Shown piece by piece: positions 25,401 through 35,994 of a DNA stretch of 64,000 nucleotides (the stretch's first letter is position 1; each line of letters starts with the position of its first letter). Location: the NCBI GenBank assembly GCA_030522415.1, contig CM060107.1, positions 48,142,307 through 48,206,306 of the forward strand, in the 5' to 3' direction. The notes beneath the pieces were generated by a model. The model did no database searches, was not told the DNA's origin, and worked only from the letters and a program-made list of their open reading frames with translations. Source of the stretch: Channallabes apus (lineage: Eukaryota; Chordata; Actinopteri; Siluriformes; Clariidae). A program made the translations under genes and the position numbers.

Positions 25401-27267
25401 AATAAATATATAAAAACGTTAAAAATACATACAGTATTAAATGAGCAAAAATATGCTTTTATATATAGGAATATTTCCATCCATCCATCCATCCATCCAT
25501 GTACCTCTGTAGTCCAACTGGGGACTGTGGAGACCAATGGTGACCATTGTATTTATTATACAGTAGGTATTGTATATTTTGGTATATAGATACAACCCCG
25601 ACTAGTGCAAATCTGTTGGCTGCAACATCCTATGAAAAAGTTGGGACAGGGACAACTTAAGACTAATAACATAGTATACAAGAAGTTCCACAGAAACGCC
25701 TTCCAGAGCAAGGGTAGAGCGAGGCTCACTCACGTGCCAGCAGATGGCCAGCAAATTCTCCCTCTAATACTTTCGGGATTACATTCTCCAGCGTTCATCA
25801 TCAACATCAACGATTCAAGATAATCCATCAAATCTCACTGCATGAAAACCACTTCAGAACATGTGTGAGCTTTGATCACTCAGATACCACTTTCTTCTAA
25901 AAAAAAAAACGCCATTCTTCTGCAGTGGATATCGTGACGGGCTCGGGAACACTTTGATAAACCTTTGTCCATTAACAATAATGTTGGAGCTTTTACAAAT
26001 GCAACTCTACAGCTTAAGGAAACCATACATCAATACTATCCAGAAGCATTAAAAACGTCCCCAGGCTTGGTCTCATCTGAGATGGACAGTGGCACACCGG
26101 AAACTTGTTTTATGGCCCAATGAATCAGCATTTCAAATAGGTTTTTGGAAACAAAAGCGACCATGGAAAGGCACGATTTAAAGTATAGGGGTGTGCCAGT
26201 GCCCGTGGCATGGGTAAATTGCATATCTGTGAGCGCACCATTAATGCTGAAATATATGTCCAACATATGCTGCCTTCCAAACACCATATTTTTCAGAGAC
26301 ACCGTCTTCTTCAGAGACATCACAGTCTATTTCAGCAGGACAACTCCATTGCATTCTCCGATTGAGAATGTATAAAAAATTATAAAGTGGAAAATGTGCC
26401 AACGAACCCCCGGGAAAACTAAGCAGCTGAAGACCTGCATAATGGAAGAATGGGGGAAAATCCCACTAGCTAAATTTGACCCAATGGTGTGTCTTCAGTG
26501 TCCAAATGCTTGAAGGGTGTTATTAACAGAAATGGTGATGCTACACAGGGGTAAACGGTCAACTGGCCCAATTTCTTAGGAGGATGTTTCAAATGAGTGC
26601 ATATTTCAACCACCAATTAAATTTGCATGGCAAATCATCAAACAATAAGTTTTCAATATAGTACACATGAATTCTTTTCGATTTGATTGCCAATTTACAT
26701 ACTGTCGCAATGTAAATTCTTTTTTTGGAATTGGGGTGTTAGACAAATTGAAAGAGAGAGAGAGAGAGAGAGAGTACATCACCCTACATTACATCACCCA
26801 GTGGAAACATAATGACAAAGTACAGTCTCAGCGTGCGCACGCACACACACACACATGCACACACAGACACACGCACACACTGGCTCTTAATACAGGTCGG
26901 TATACAAAAAAGCATGGCCCTCCACAGAGCAGAGATAATACACACTGAGCAGCAACAACATAGCGGACACACAGCTGCACTTTCTAACATAGTGTGACAA
27001 ATTTAAACATTTATATGGAACATATTTCCAAAGATGTCAATCCACAAGGTTCTCCCTTCTGCCCCACCCTGACAAACAGCCCATCCGGTTAGGGGAAATG
27101 AAGGAGAGGGACAAGCTGAGGGACAGCAAGAAACCCACCCAAACAGACCAACATACACATACACACACACACACACACACCCCAAACTGATTACATTTTT
27201 ATCTTATTAGTTTTGCTTTATGTTTATTTGTATTCTTGTTAGTTCTTTAATTACTATTTAAGTTTAG

Positions 27268-27312
<45 letters not shown>

Positions 27313-28554
27313 TCCATCCATCCATCTAGGAGCCTCTGTAGTCCAGCTAGGGGCTGTGGAGTCCAGTGGTGATTACCACTGCATTTAATCCTATTTTACG
27401 ACCGTGTTGGGGCCTGCGGTCAACATTCACACACTGGAAGGTATTATAATATGATGAGAAGGTTCCGACGCCCACAAAACAACCCCCTCTTTGCACTTCC
27501 TTACTCCTTATATGGTAGCATGTCCTATAGCCTGTATCCAGACAAATATACATCCAAACAGCGCTTTATTGTTTAACCAAAAAAATGCTAATATATTTTC
27601 TAAAATCTGTCTGCCCATGAAATGCATAAATATGATCTCTCAGCTGAGAAAAAACAGTGCTTGCGTGCGTGTGTGTGTGTGTATGTGTGTGAGTGTGTGT
27701 TGTCCCTCATTTTTGGAAGAAGGCCCCATCAGTAATTGTTTTCCAAATTCCTCAGGACACATTCCAGTTTCTTAGTTACACAAGAAGCTTTTTTTTTTTT
27801 GGAAATGAGAAGAAAAGAGAGGCTGCTGATGACAGGAAGTAACTTTTCATAAAGTTTCACAACATTAAACATATTTTGTATATATCTGTTTATATACAAA
27901 ACACATAAACAGATACAAAGTACTTCATCTATATCGCTTTATCCGACACGGGGTTACAGGGGGCCTGGAGCCTATGCCAATCCACTGCAGGGCACACACA
28001 CACACACACACTACAGGCAATTTGGGAACGCCTATTAATCTGCATGTCTTTGGATTGTGGAAGGAAACCTGGTGGAAACCCATCAAGCACAGGGAGAACA
28101 TGCACACAGACCCTGCGGCGGGATTCGAACATGGAATGTCAAGGTGCAAGTTGACAGCGCTAACCACTAAACCACCATGCCTCTACTATTACTCATACTA
28201 TTTATTATTTTTAAGATGCTAATATCTTGTGATTGATGATTTGTTTATTCTAAATTTGGATATGATGAAACTTTTTCATTAGAAAGTTTAACTAGTTTAG
28301 TTTTGTAATGCTTTTGAAACCATAATGTATGTGTATGGTCATGCCAATTCTACAAGTGTGTGTGTGTGTTTGTGTGAGATAGAGAGTCAGTGCTGGTGGT
28401 GTCCCCTACCCTCACTGGGACGTCTTGACTCTCTGCACTTCCTATGAGTGTAATATAGTCCTCCCGCTATGGCTGCAGCTCCAGTCACGAGCAGCAGCGG
28501 GCGCGCGGGGAGATCCTCGTGCCGGAAACCAACCAACCTCTTCAAATAATCCAT
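20684..28554 (-). CDS. Unrecognised membrane-anchored coiled-coil protein, eight exons (gene span)
   Basis: Eight exons with consistent phases give 1011 nt: 336 residues plus TAG. Residues about 19-35 (PLLLVTGAAAIAGGLYY) are a short hydrophobic segment followed by a basic patch (HRKCRESRR), which suggests an N-terminal signal anchor with the rest facing the cytosol. From about residue 80 the protein is Glu/Lys/Gln-rich with heptad-like leucines, a long coiled coil. Coding exons 5 and 8 are paralogous (VILAQTEENYKEVME versus VSLADAERKYQEAME), so the 3' part grew by exon duplication. I do not recognise the family; organelle tethering or scaffolding would only be a guess. The first exon lies next to a CpG- and CT-rich stretch (28600-28700), a plausible promoter. 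It could be a fish-specific gene or one in decay. Confidence 0.75.
21022..21192 (-). CDS. Coiled-coil gene, coding exon 7
   Basis: 57 codons, phase 0 to 0, acceptor acatccag, donor gtaagt. Begins ASLAELGREYQGLLGS and runs through LQALLQDKEKELSEST, a clear coiled coil. Confidence 0.8.
21306..21365 (-). CDS. Coiled-coil gene, coding exon 6
   Basis: 20 codons, phase 0 to 0 (DMMKNMLNEKILNHEKATLR), acceptor tgtatag, donor gtaagc. Confidence 0.78.
21491..21661 (-). CDS. Coiled-coil gene, coding exon 5
   Basis: 57 codons, phase 0 to 0, acceptor tgtatag, donor gtaagt. VILAQTEENYKEVMECCAQ at the start; same length as exon 7 and paralogous to exon 8. Confidence 0.8.
21880..22110 (-). mobile_element. 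mariner transposase fragment
   Basis: The minus strand reads VITGGETWIHHYESESKQQ, the mariner catalytic block whose usual form is (V/I)TGDETW. The catalytic Asp is changed to Gly and stops follow, so it is dead. It lies in an intron of the coiled-coil gene. Confidence 0.8.
22525..22660 (+). repeat. Dispersed teleost repeat fragment
   Basis: attcaattttatttgtatagc followed by aacaattgacattgtctcaa is a string seen at many teleost loci. Its class is not clear to me. Confidence 0.6.
22790..23905 (+). mobile_element. Non-autonomous hAT element with perfect 8-bp target duplication
   Basis: Ends tagggttgtgtaccgaaacc and ggtatcg...acccaaccctA are inverted. The 8-mer gttgtgat is repeated exactly at 22782-22789 and 23906-23913. 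Length 1116 bp with no intact frame. Inserted into the Tigger-like element. Confidence 0.93.
24135..24268 (-). repeat. tRNA-derived SINE, 'gagggttaaggg' family
   Basis: gagggttaagggccttactc, an inverted box B-like tgaaccgggaacc and a final ccactgaactac match copies at 55196-55330, 59205-59388 and 63550-63710. Confidence 0.75.
24400..24492 (-). CDS. Coiled-coil gene, coding exon 4
   Basis: 31 codons, phase 0 to 0, acceptor gtttcag, donor gtaaga. EKKQEEEAHHVLASLFQEMR, strongly charged helix. Confidence 0.8.
24800..24862 (-). CDS. Coiled-coil gene, coding exon 3
   Basis: 21 codons, phase 0 to 0 (EKERKHEEMEEALQKQDELL plus K), acceptor gttttag, donor gtacgt. Confidence 0.8.
25296..25393 (-). CDS. 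Coiled-coil gene, coding exon 2
   Basis: 98 nt, phase 1 to 0, acceptor atttag, donor gtacgc. Ser/Thr-rich linker (SLMSDGASATHTDTTISE) between the membrane anchor and the coiled coil. Confidence 0.75.
25484..25560 (-). repeat. V-SINE-like tail with (CCAT)n
   Basis: A (CCAT) run followed by tacctctgtagtccaactgg, the inverted SINE tail. Confidence 0.7.
25593..26740 (+). mobile_element. IS630/Tc1-type transposon relic, 'acaacccc' family
   Basis: Left end caaccccg next to TA; right end ttttttggaattggggtgtt is the inverted form. The interior on the plus strand keeps transposase-like segments of a frequent fish element (gtgccagtgcccgtggcatgg, tttcagcaggacaactcc, gatgctacacaggggtaaac) but no usable frame. 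Lies in intron 1 of the coiled-coil gene. Confidence 0.8.
26745..27300. repeat. Microsatellite-rich intron stretch
   Basis: Holds (GA)n at 26750-26774, CA repeats at 26840-26880 and 27160-27180, and (TTA)n at 27277-27307. No coding signal. Confidence 0.8.
27308..27445 (-). repeat. V-SINE-like repeat, 3' tail only
   Basis: (CCAT)n, then ctaggagcctctgtagtcc and ggtcaacattcacacactgg: an inverted tail without the tRNA-like head. Confidence 0.7.
27446..27910. other. Intron of coiled-coil gene, nothing seen
   Basis: AT-rich with a GT repeat near 27668-27700; no feature recognised. Confidence 0.5.
27912..28185 (-). repeat. V-SINE-like tRNA-derived SINE
   Basis: Inverted copy: ctatatcgctttatccgac, a CA expansion, ggcaatttgggaacgcc, gggagaacatgcacacagac, an inverted box B (ggattcgaacatgg) and a head ending ccactaaaccaccatgcc. 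Confidence 0.85.
28410..28554 (-). CDS. Coiled-coil gene, coding exon 1 (start and membrane anchor)
   Basis: ATG at 28554 begins MDYLKRLVGFRHEDLPARP; 145 nt, ending in phase 1 at donor gtaggg. It is the first ATG downstream of a CpG-rich stretch, and the encoded hydrophobic segment is followed by basic residues. Confidence 0.75.
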
Positions 28555-28559
28555 GACAG

Positions 28560-28720
28560 TGAGTCAGCGAAATCATGTCCCAACTTTAAGGGAACGTCTC
28601 TCTCTCTCTCTCTCACGCGCTAGCGCGCGCGCTCTCTCTCTCGCTGTCTCTCTCTCTCTCCCTCGCTCTCGCGTCGATGACGTCACAAAGCAAAGACGCC
28701 TTTAGATACGGAAGCACGTT
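28560..28720 (-). promoter_or_regulatory. Candidate promoter/5' UTR of coiled-coil gene
   Basis: CT-dinucleotide runs alternate with CpG-rich pieces (cacgcgctagcgcgcgcgc). This is the only CpG cluster near the start codon. The transcription start cannot be placed. Confidence 0.45.
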
Positions 28721-29090
28721 ACTGTCACGGAATAATAAATACAATAATAGTAATAATAATAATCATTTTTTTTTCATGTTTAACATTTTATCGAAGACCT
28801 AAGGACTAAATGGTCTGGATGGGCCGTAAGACATTTTCAGATGTTTGAAAGTGGATGGAGCTAGGTTTTGTAATGAGATATTCACATAATTTAATCAAAA
28901 TCAAGAAAAGTATTTAATTTGAATCATTAACTACAAATCCATTAAATGCATTTTTTAAATAATCAAAACACTTCCAGATGTAATACACCTGCTGCTTACT
29001 GCAGAATGGCTGAAAAACACATCCTCCAGTCGAATGTATCAGAATGAAAACAGGTGTTCAAGAGTAACAACAACCATATACACAAATATA
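28721..29090. other. Intergenic, AT-rich
   Basis: (AAT)n near 28735-28765 and AT-rich sequence without recognised features. Confidence 0.5.
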
Positions 29091-29242
29091 CAGTGCATCA
29101 AAAAAAATATTTAATTCAAAAAGTGAAACTCATAATTTATTTATTTACTACACGTGTCAAGTACGACAAGTGACGTATTTCAAGCCTTTTTGGTTTTGTT
29201 TTAATTTGGATGAATTTGAGATGCATTGGTACCTCAGAGGTA

Positions 29243-29794
29243 CACTACCGTTCGAAAGTTTTAGAACACTTGCAAATTTCTTTGTTTTTGTTTAGTGATT
29301 TATTTTCTACATTCTACAACAATACTGGGGATTTCAAAACTATAAAATAACACATATGGAATTAGGTCATTACGTAACAACAAGAAAAACAGCAGTTAGT
29401 AGTTATTGTAAGACACAGAGGTCGGCCTTTCTGTAATAGTTCTTGCAAGAACAGTATTGTCAAGTGCATTTGCAAAATCCGTCAAGCACCATAATGAAAC
29501 TGTCTCTCATGAAGGCCGTCCCAGGAGGACGAGACCAAAACCTCCCTCTGCTGCAGACGAGAAGTTCATTTAGAGTTATCAGCCTGAAAAATGTCCAATT
29601 AGCAGCAGCTCAGATTAGAGGCGTTATGAAGTCTTTACAGAGCAGAAGTAGCAGAAACATCTCAATATCAACTGTTCTAAGGAGATTCATGCATTTTTTC
29701 GACGCCTTCAGCATTCCTTTACAATGTAGAAAGAAATAAAAATCAGGAACCATCATGGAGTTAGAAAGTGTGCTAAAACTTTTGAATGGTAGTG
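29243..29794 (+). mobile_element. Tc1-like non-autonomous element, copy 1
   Basis: Ends cactaccgttcgaaagtttt and, inverted, aaaacttttgaatggtagtg, each next to TA (29241-29242, 29795-29796). Internal remnants such as cagagcagaagtagcagaaa are shared with the inverted copy at 38729-39254. The catalytic part of the transposase is missing. Confidence 0.88.
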
Positions 29795-29796
29795 TA

Positions 29797-29992
29797 GGTT
29801 TCCCTCCTGCCATGCAGAAGGACTGGGTGTGATTCCTGGCCAATTCCCAAACCCCAGCAACTGGGTGCAAAATGGGAGGGTTGCATCAGTAAAGGCATTT
29901 AATGTTAAACATGTGCCAAGTTATTGTGAGGATCGGATGGTCTGCTGAGGCGAGCCCACAAACGGAGCAACCGAAAGTCAACAAAAACTAGT
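29797..29992 (+). repeat. tRNA-derived SINE, 'gggttgcatcag' family
   Basis: Contains gtgtgattcctggcc (worn box B), aaaatgggagggttgcatcag, tggtctgctgaggcgagccc and gcaaccgaaag. Same family as 31322-31485, 32497-32700 and 54594-54775. Confidence 0.75.
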
Positions 29993-30272
29993 TAGATGAT
30001 TATGGCTTAAGATCAATCAACAAAAGACAGAAATGTCCAACTTCTGAAAAGTATGCACGCCATTAGGCCAGGACTCACAAATTACTGTATATAAATTTTT
30101 CCTAGATTTTTTGGAGCGTGGCTGTAGGGATTTGTGTTCATTTAGGCAGAAGAGCATTACTTAGCCATTGATTGGAATGCGGTCAATGTTACACTTCACT
30201 GTTGGTCTTTCTTCCTTCCTTCCTTTCTGTCTGTCTTTCCTCCCTCCACCCCTTCTAATACTACACTACACA

Positions 30273-30325
30273 GGCCATAAGAGGGCAGTGCGACACAGGC
30301 AGAGAGGCAGAAGGACAAAAGAGAA
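30273..30325 (+). repeat. Short dispersed segment resembling nek1 exon 11
   Basis: ggccataagagggcagtgcg and the following ggcagagaggcagaagga match the first 50 nt of 5081-5169 at about four of five positions. 'Agagggc...gcagaag' strings of this kind recur in fish repeats. Confidence 0.6.
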
Positions 30326-30439
30326 TGAAAAAATAATATGAATGAGCAGAAACTCTGTTTCAATGTGTTTGTGTGACTATATGTCGGTCTTCGTCTAATA
30401 CAGGAATTCAAATTATATATGATTTCATAAGAGATGCAT

Positions 30440-30632
30440 TAATGCAATTTGGGAACGCCCATTAGCTTTATTTTTGGACTGTGGGAAACCCTGTGAGTAC
30501 CCGGAGGAAACCCACCAAGCATGGAGAGAACATGAAAAACTCTATGCACACAGACCCAAGGTGAAAATCGAACCCTTGACCCTGGAGGTGCAAGGCGACA
30601 GTGCTACCCACTAAGCCACTGTGTCACATCAA
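30440..30632 (-). repeat. V-SINE-like tRNA-derived SINE
   Basis: Inverted copy with gcaatttgggaacgccc, ggaggaaacccaccaagc and an inverted box B/head (aatcgaacccttgaccc ... ccactaagccactgtg). Confidence 0.8.
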
Positions 30633-31320
30633 GCAATATTGATCACCCAAATTAGTATTAAATAAATATCAGTATTATTTATTCAAGGACATCACAGCAT
30701 ATCAATAACAACACTAGTACTGGGTAGCAGACTGATAATGACGTCTGATAGATGTAGGTGATAAAACATGACGTAAGCCTGGTCTATGTAAAAAAAAAAT
30801 TATTCCAGATCACTTTGATTTCATGTTATATGTGCATTAGTATTATACCGCAAAGTGTTCTCTGTGAAAACATCAACAATTTCATACAATATTAGTAGCA
30901 ATCCAGTCCAACATGGTAAACATACACACAGCACGAACATCACAGCATGCAAATGCTGGCTAGGCGAGGAAAAATGTCTACAGAGGACGTGAAGCAAACA
31001 ACAGCTGCGCATACCCAGAAAGTTGTTTTTGCTTGATGATAAGCACCTATCGGCCATTGACAGCAAGGGATTCCTATGCAGTGAAAACAAAAATGAAGTC
31101 TACCTGCAGGTGTTCAGGGCTGCTTTTGCAATGTAGAACAAATCCCACTCTCTTCTTTTTTTTTCTACACAAGAGCCCAAGGAAGCTCTAAGCAAGCTCC
31201 ATGAATACATGTTTTGACTAGCTAAATGTCAAACTGACCTTATCAGGTGTCCACATACTTTTGGCCACATAGTGTAACTAATGAAGCTATGATTGTACTC
31301 TGAATTTGACTCTTTAGGTT
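30633..31320. other. Intergenic, nothing recognised
   Basis: AT-rich with no splice-supported frame. 31225-31275 contains 'ccacatacttttggccacatag', a string typical of worn Tc1-type ends. Confidence 0.45.
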
Positions 31321-31321
31321 C

Positions 31322-31485
31322 ATCATCAGAGGGATACGCATTGTGGTAGCTTCCTCGTCTGCCATGTGTAAGGCATGGGTTCGGTCCCAAACCCAGATAA
31401 AATGGGAGAGTTTTGTCAGGAAGGGCATTCGGCATAAAAATTGGATGGTCTGCGGTGGCGACCCCTCAATAGGAACAGCTGAAAG
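31322..31485 (+). repeat. tRNA-derived SINE, 'gggttgcatcag' family
   Basis: catgggttcggtcccaaac (box B-like), aaaatgggagagttttgtcag, gggcattcggcataaaa and gtggcgacccctcaatagg match the family's body and tail. Confidence 0.8.
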
Positions 31486-31659
31486 ACCAAGTAGAACCCT
31501 TGTACCCAAAGGTTAGATGGTTCAAAGATTGGTTTTAGGAACCAGCCTTTTCTTTGAAGATGTACTGTACCTCGGATCAGTCGTGAACAAGGCAGAGAGG
31601 TGAGTCATGAACCTGTCAGCGTGTTGGCAGAAGTTTGCACTCATACAATCATTACTAGC

Positions 31660-31915
31660 TGTAATGAAAGACTGAAACCCAACACGGACAGTTCACAGGC
31701 AATTTGGAACGACTTAGAAGCAATTAGAGTAAGGAGTGTTGTTTAAGATGATATAACGTTATCAGATGTGCGTTCCTTGCTGAAAGCGCTACCATGACTT
31801 TTTGTTTTTGGCAGGCAGCTGCTCTCCACTCTTTCCAGTACTACCACAAAATCTTTTAATGGTACACAGCACCGCACCATACCAGCCTACTTTCACCCAT
31901 CTTCATCATGGAAAT
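31660..31915 (+). repeat. Unnamed dispersed repeat, copy 1
   Basis: Shares ordered segments with 44780-44990: ggcaattt/ggcaattg, gtttaagatga, ttggcaggcagc/ttggcaggtagc and tactttcaccca. Class unknown. Confidence 0.5.
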
Positions 31916-32490
31916 GCATGCAATCATAATACTTTGCTTTGAATTGGTCTATATCTGGGGTACAGCATACAATTTGCCTAAGCCCAAGGGGTCTTAATGA
32001 CAATTAGAAGTTGCCCGTGGCTCTGCAGACATACATGAAGTTCTGCCCCTTGCATATTCTGAATCCTGCATACAACCGTTACCTGTAAATGAAGTGTGCT
32101 GTTATTAACTCGTTGCTGCTCCTCACGTTGCTCCAATGTTTCAGCAGCCCGTACTTCTTTTGCCCGTCACGAGTGCTGCCACTGTAGACACGTCACAGCC
32201 TGATCCAGGGTTTCATTCGCTCTTTGTATGTGCCACTGCTGTAGACGCTCTGCACTCTGATTCAAGGTTTCAGTAGCTATGAACTCAGATCAATGCATGT
32301 TGCCGTGGACAACCCTGCCTACTGTTAGAGTCAGTGAGGAATCCCTGTGACATGCTCATGGTTTGACACATATGTTGATGATGACACTGCCCACTGTTAC
32401 TTTTGGTGAGGAACGCCTGTGACACGCCTGTGCCAGACCTACTGTATGCAGACAAAACACACAAGCAGAATTTCTATTTTCTCTATATAG
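31916..32490. other. Intergenic, nothing recognised
   Basis: Mixed-composition sequence with diverged internal duplications of 'cactgttac...gaggaa' phrases around 32320-32420. No gene. Confidence 0.4.
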
Positions 32491-32496
32491 ATTGAT

Positions 32497-32700
32497 TGAC
32501 TGGGTCATTGGTGGCTCATTGGTAGGTTTCTCCCCCACCATGCCCGGGTTCGATTCCCACCCCATGCCTAAACCCCTGCCACTAGATGCAGTGCCCCGAT
32601 AAAATGAAAGATGTTGCATCAGGAAGGGTGTCTGGCTTAAAACCTGTGCCAAGCTGTTGTGCAGATCAGTTGGTCCACTATGGCGACCACTTGACTAACA
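32497..32700 (+). repeat. tRNA-derived SINE, 'gggttgcatcag' family
   Basis: Best preserved copy: box A-like ggtggctcattggtagg, box B gggttcgattccc, then aaaatgaaagatgttgcatcag and actatggcgaccac. Confidence 0.85.
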
Positions 32701-32951
32701 ATAATATACAGATGATTGACTACAGCTGGCAACTTGGCTGTGTCAACATAAAAAGGAATTGACTGATGTAACCCTTTGAACTGAAAAACACCCAGTACAT
32801 TAAGAACGTCTAAGGAGTTTGACATGATGATGATGATGCTGTCTAATGTTGCTACGGTGAGGAACTTGATATATAGATGATTGACTACAGCTGGCAACTT
32901 CTCTGTGCAAACATTAAAAAACACACAGTACATTAAGAACGTCTAAGGAGC
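32700..32951 (+). repeat. Direct duplication of about 80-115 bp
   Basis: gatgattgactacagctggc ... cagtacattaagaacgtctaa occurs at about 32711-32815 and again at 32877-32946. Confidence 0.85.
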
Positions 32952-33116
32952 TCAGTGCCGATCTGAGAAAGATGATGGTAGATTTCAGTATAACAACCGA
33001 TTCCAACATTAGGTCAAACTATTGTACATAGTTCAAAGTTACTTGAAGGTAGAACTTGAAGTAGACCCAAAGAGTCAACCTCAGCTGAGACGAAATTGTT
33101 CAAAGCTGGTGTCTTT

Positions 33117-33176
33117 TGTCCATTACTGGACTTGTGTTAGTCAACTTGTCCATTACTGGACTTGTGTTAGTCAACT
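33117..33176 (+). repeat. Perfect tandem repeat, 30-bp unit x2
   Basis: tgtccattactggacttgtg plus ttagtcaact is present twice head to tail (starts 33117 and 33147). Confidence 0.95.
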
Positions 33177-34430
33177 GGTATGCAGTCGGGTGTGGTGCGT
33201 CCCTAGAATAATCCTGGATCTAAAAAAACACATTTCACATCCTTTAATGATGGCACCTGCAGCATTTATGAACTGATTTGTTTTTATATTCAACACACAT
33301 CTCTTAACTCCTTCCCCTCAGGAATCAATTCACATTTCTCTAACATGCTTTTGCCAGAACATTACACACCATGGAAACTAAGGATAATGAGAAATTTAAT
33401 AAATATTGTTATCTCACGTTTCCATTCTTGTTTATATGACTTTCTTTGTTTAAGTGGTTCAAAAAAACCAAACCACAAAGTGCTTTTCTCGTGCTTTTGT
33501 TCACACCCACCCACCAAAAATGATCATGTAACAGCTCTGTTTTCACAGCAATTTGTCTTTGATTTCATTTCTCCCTTCATCTTGGGGTGCTCAGCAGAAG
33601 CCTGTAACTTGATGTTCTAGCTATTTCCATCAATCAGTTCCACTTAATTGTTGACCTGGCTGAAGTATGTGGTTTTGATATTAGGCTGAAGAGTCAAATG
33701 CCACAAGGAAGCCACTTACAGAGAGTTCAACAAACTGTCTTTTTTCATTTTATGCTTCTTTTCACATACTCTGGTGTTTGGCAGTTTTTCCTGCATCTGA
33801 GTGAGCACAGGCTGAAATGTCAACAAGTTCTCAAAGTAATATGATAAAATTAGCTCACTTTAACTCATTCTGTGATGAAAGTCCAAGGATAGCTATTGGA
33901 TTTCTTGCATTTTCCGTATTCACTAATCTAAGATTTGAAAAGATTTGAAAATGTACATAGTTCATCTTTTGGAACGTGCCGAGCTGCAAAGACTGGTAGT
34001 AAAGAAATCCCCTCAAAAGCCTACGACCACTGGCTTGGTGCTAAACGGATATAGAGTCAGGTTTCCATTTTAAAATACAGTGGGTATAGAAAAGAGAAAT
34101 AATCACTTTTGTTGCTTTGTAGCCTGAAATGACGACTTTTTAGTTTTATCAGTTGTATTTACTCCAAGTGATCCAAGTCAAAATTCTTAAATACGTCATG
34201 AAAAGTTCATAAGATGGAAGGTCTGGAATTGATTACAGTTGTTGAATTTGCATTTGGTAGCTGTTTATGGGAACTCTTGTTAATCAAAGAGATCAATGCA
34301 AAGCAGGGATGAAAAAAAAACCCTATCCTATCAGAATGATAGCTTTTACGGATGGCCTAATGAATATACATTGTTTAAAAAGGAATGCACTGGCAGGGAC
34401 AGCAATACCAAAAGACCTAGAAAAACATGG
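33177..34430. other. Intergenic, nothing recognised
   Basis: AT-rich unique-looking DNA. No splice-supported coding exon or repeat ends found. Confidence 0.45.
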
Positions 34431-34431
34431 A

Positions 34432-34622
34432 AGCAATGGGTTAGCACTGTTTCCTTGCACCTCCAGGGTCAGGTTCGTTTATTCTTCCCTGTGCTTGATG
34501 GTTTCCTCCCACAGTCCAAATACATAGCGATGAATGCTTGTAATGAGAATGAATACAATGGTAAGTACCATTGGCCCCCACAGTCCCTAGATGGACTACA
34601 GAGATTCCTAGACGGATGAACG
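34432..34622 (+). repeat. V-SINE-like SINE, truncated head
   Basis: Plus-orientation copy: tgcacctccagggtcaggttcg (box B region), gatggtttcctcccacagtcc and tail tggactacagagattcctag. A middle segment is deleted. Confidence 0.75.
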
Positions 34623-35947
34623 GAGTAATAATAATATTAATAATAATAATAATAAGTGAATGTGGACCTGTGTTACACCTGTTCGTTCCAATATTTTAGT
34701 TAGAAATAATTAACTATTAATACGGTGGGGGAAAAAAATCAAGTCTTTGAAAATTAGTCTGTACCAGGTTTTTGAGTACAGGAGTTATTGTAGTCATTTT
34801 TAATAAATAAAGGATGAAGAACAGGAGCGAGAGATGAAAGTATTATATCAGTTATTAAAGAGGACAGGAAAAGTAGACTAGCTGGCAGACAGCGGGTGCA
34901 CAAATGAAACCAGATATTTTAAATGGAAGTTTCAAAGTAGATAGCACAGTGAAGAGGGAAACCTGAAGAGTTAAGGAAGATACACTGTATACTGTATAGT
35001 ATTATATAAGGAGTGAATATTTTCAAATTTGCCAATACAATGGGTTACAGCTGGGCAGCTCATCTGTGAAAAACAAAGTTAGTATTTGAATGTCATCCAT
35101 ATCCTTATGCACAACAACACTAGGAGTTCCAGACTTTCTAGGCAACAGCCTTTTGCTTTACATTGCCTTAAATCAATCAGGTGTAAACTAGAGGAGCAGA
35201 GAAAGTAAAGGCAATACTCTGAGTTTTCCACACGAGCAAGGACATTTAAGACACTGAACAATCCATCACTGTAACTTGAGACTGGGGGTGGATGAATTGT
35301 CTTTGATGGGGAGTTTATCAAGCAGATAAATCATTGTTCTTGATATTTCAGAAGGGAATTGGCAAAGGTAAATTAAGACTGAAAGGAACTTGCTGGTGAT
35401 CAATATTGCCCGAATCAAATGCGGTACTACTGAGAGCCAGAGCAGGAGATCAGTGCAAGAATACGTCTTTTAGAGTGAGTAGGAGGGTATATTACTCTAC
35501 GTACAGTATATTCAAAATACACAGCTATATTGTATTAGGAGACATAGAACATAAGGACATCAAGGAAACATTAAGGAGAGTTCATTAAAGACATTTCTAT
35601 TGGACCTGGACGATCGATAAAGAAACACTGAAATAGTAGGAGGTAGCCCATTGATTTGTAAGGCAATGGACTCAGTAGAGACATGCACAGGTACAGTTAT
35701 ATAAGACATTTTTATTTCCCATTCAGGCGGAATCCAGGAGGAATCCTTTGATTAAGATAAGGAAAGCCATTGGATTGCTGCCACGTCTCAGTCAAACACA
35801 AAAAGAGGCACATCTTTAGATTGCTTTCGCACATACTGTAGTGATGCTAGCTAGCACACTATGGCCTGATAGCACACAATGGAAAGCAGCTTGTCCAGTT
35901 TTCTTGAAGGATGGCAAAAGGAAGACCAGAATGATAATGTTGGTCAT

Positions 35948-35950
<3 letters not shown>
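34623..35950. other. Intergenic, nothing recognised
   Basis: (TAA)n at 34627-34655, then unique-looking A-rich sequence up to an (AT)n tract at 35951-35990. No gene seen. Confidence 0.45.

Positions 35951-35991
<41 letters not shown>

Positions 35992-35994
<3 letters not shown>

Larger units (their letters stand above)
29091..30060 (+). repeat. Dispersed repeat split by a MITE and a SINE
   Basis: aaaaagtgaaactcataattt (about 29119) and gattatggcttaagatc (about 29998) are neighbouring parts of a frequent fish repeat whose class I cannot name. Between them are a Tc1-like MITE (29243-29794) and a SINE (29797-29992). Confidence 0.5.
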
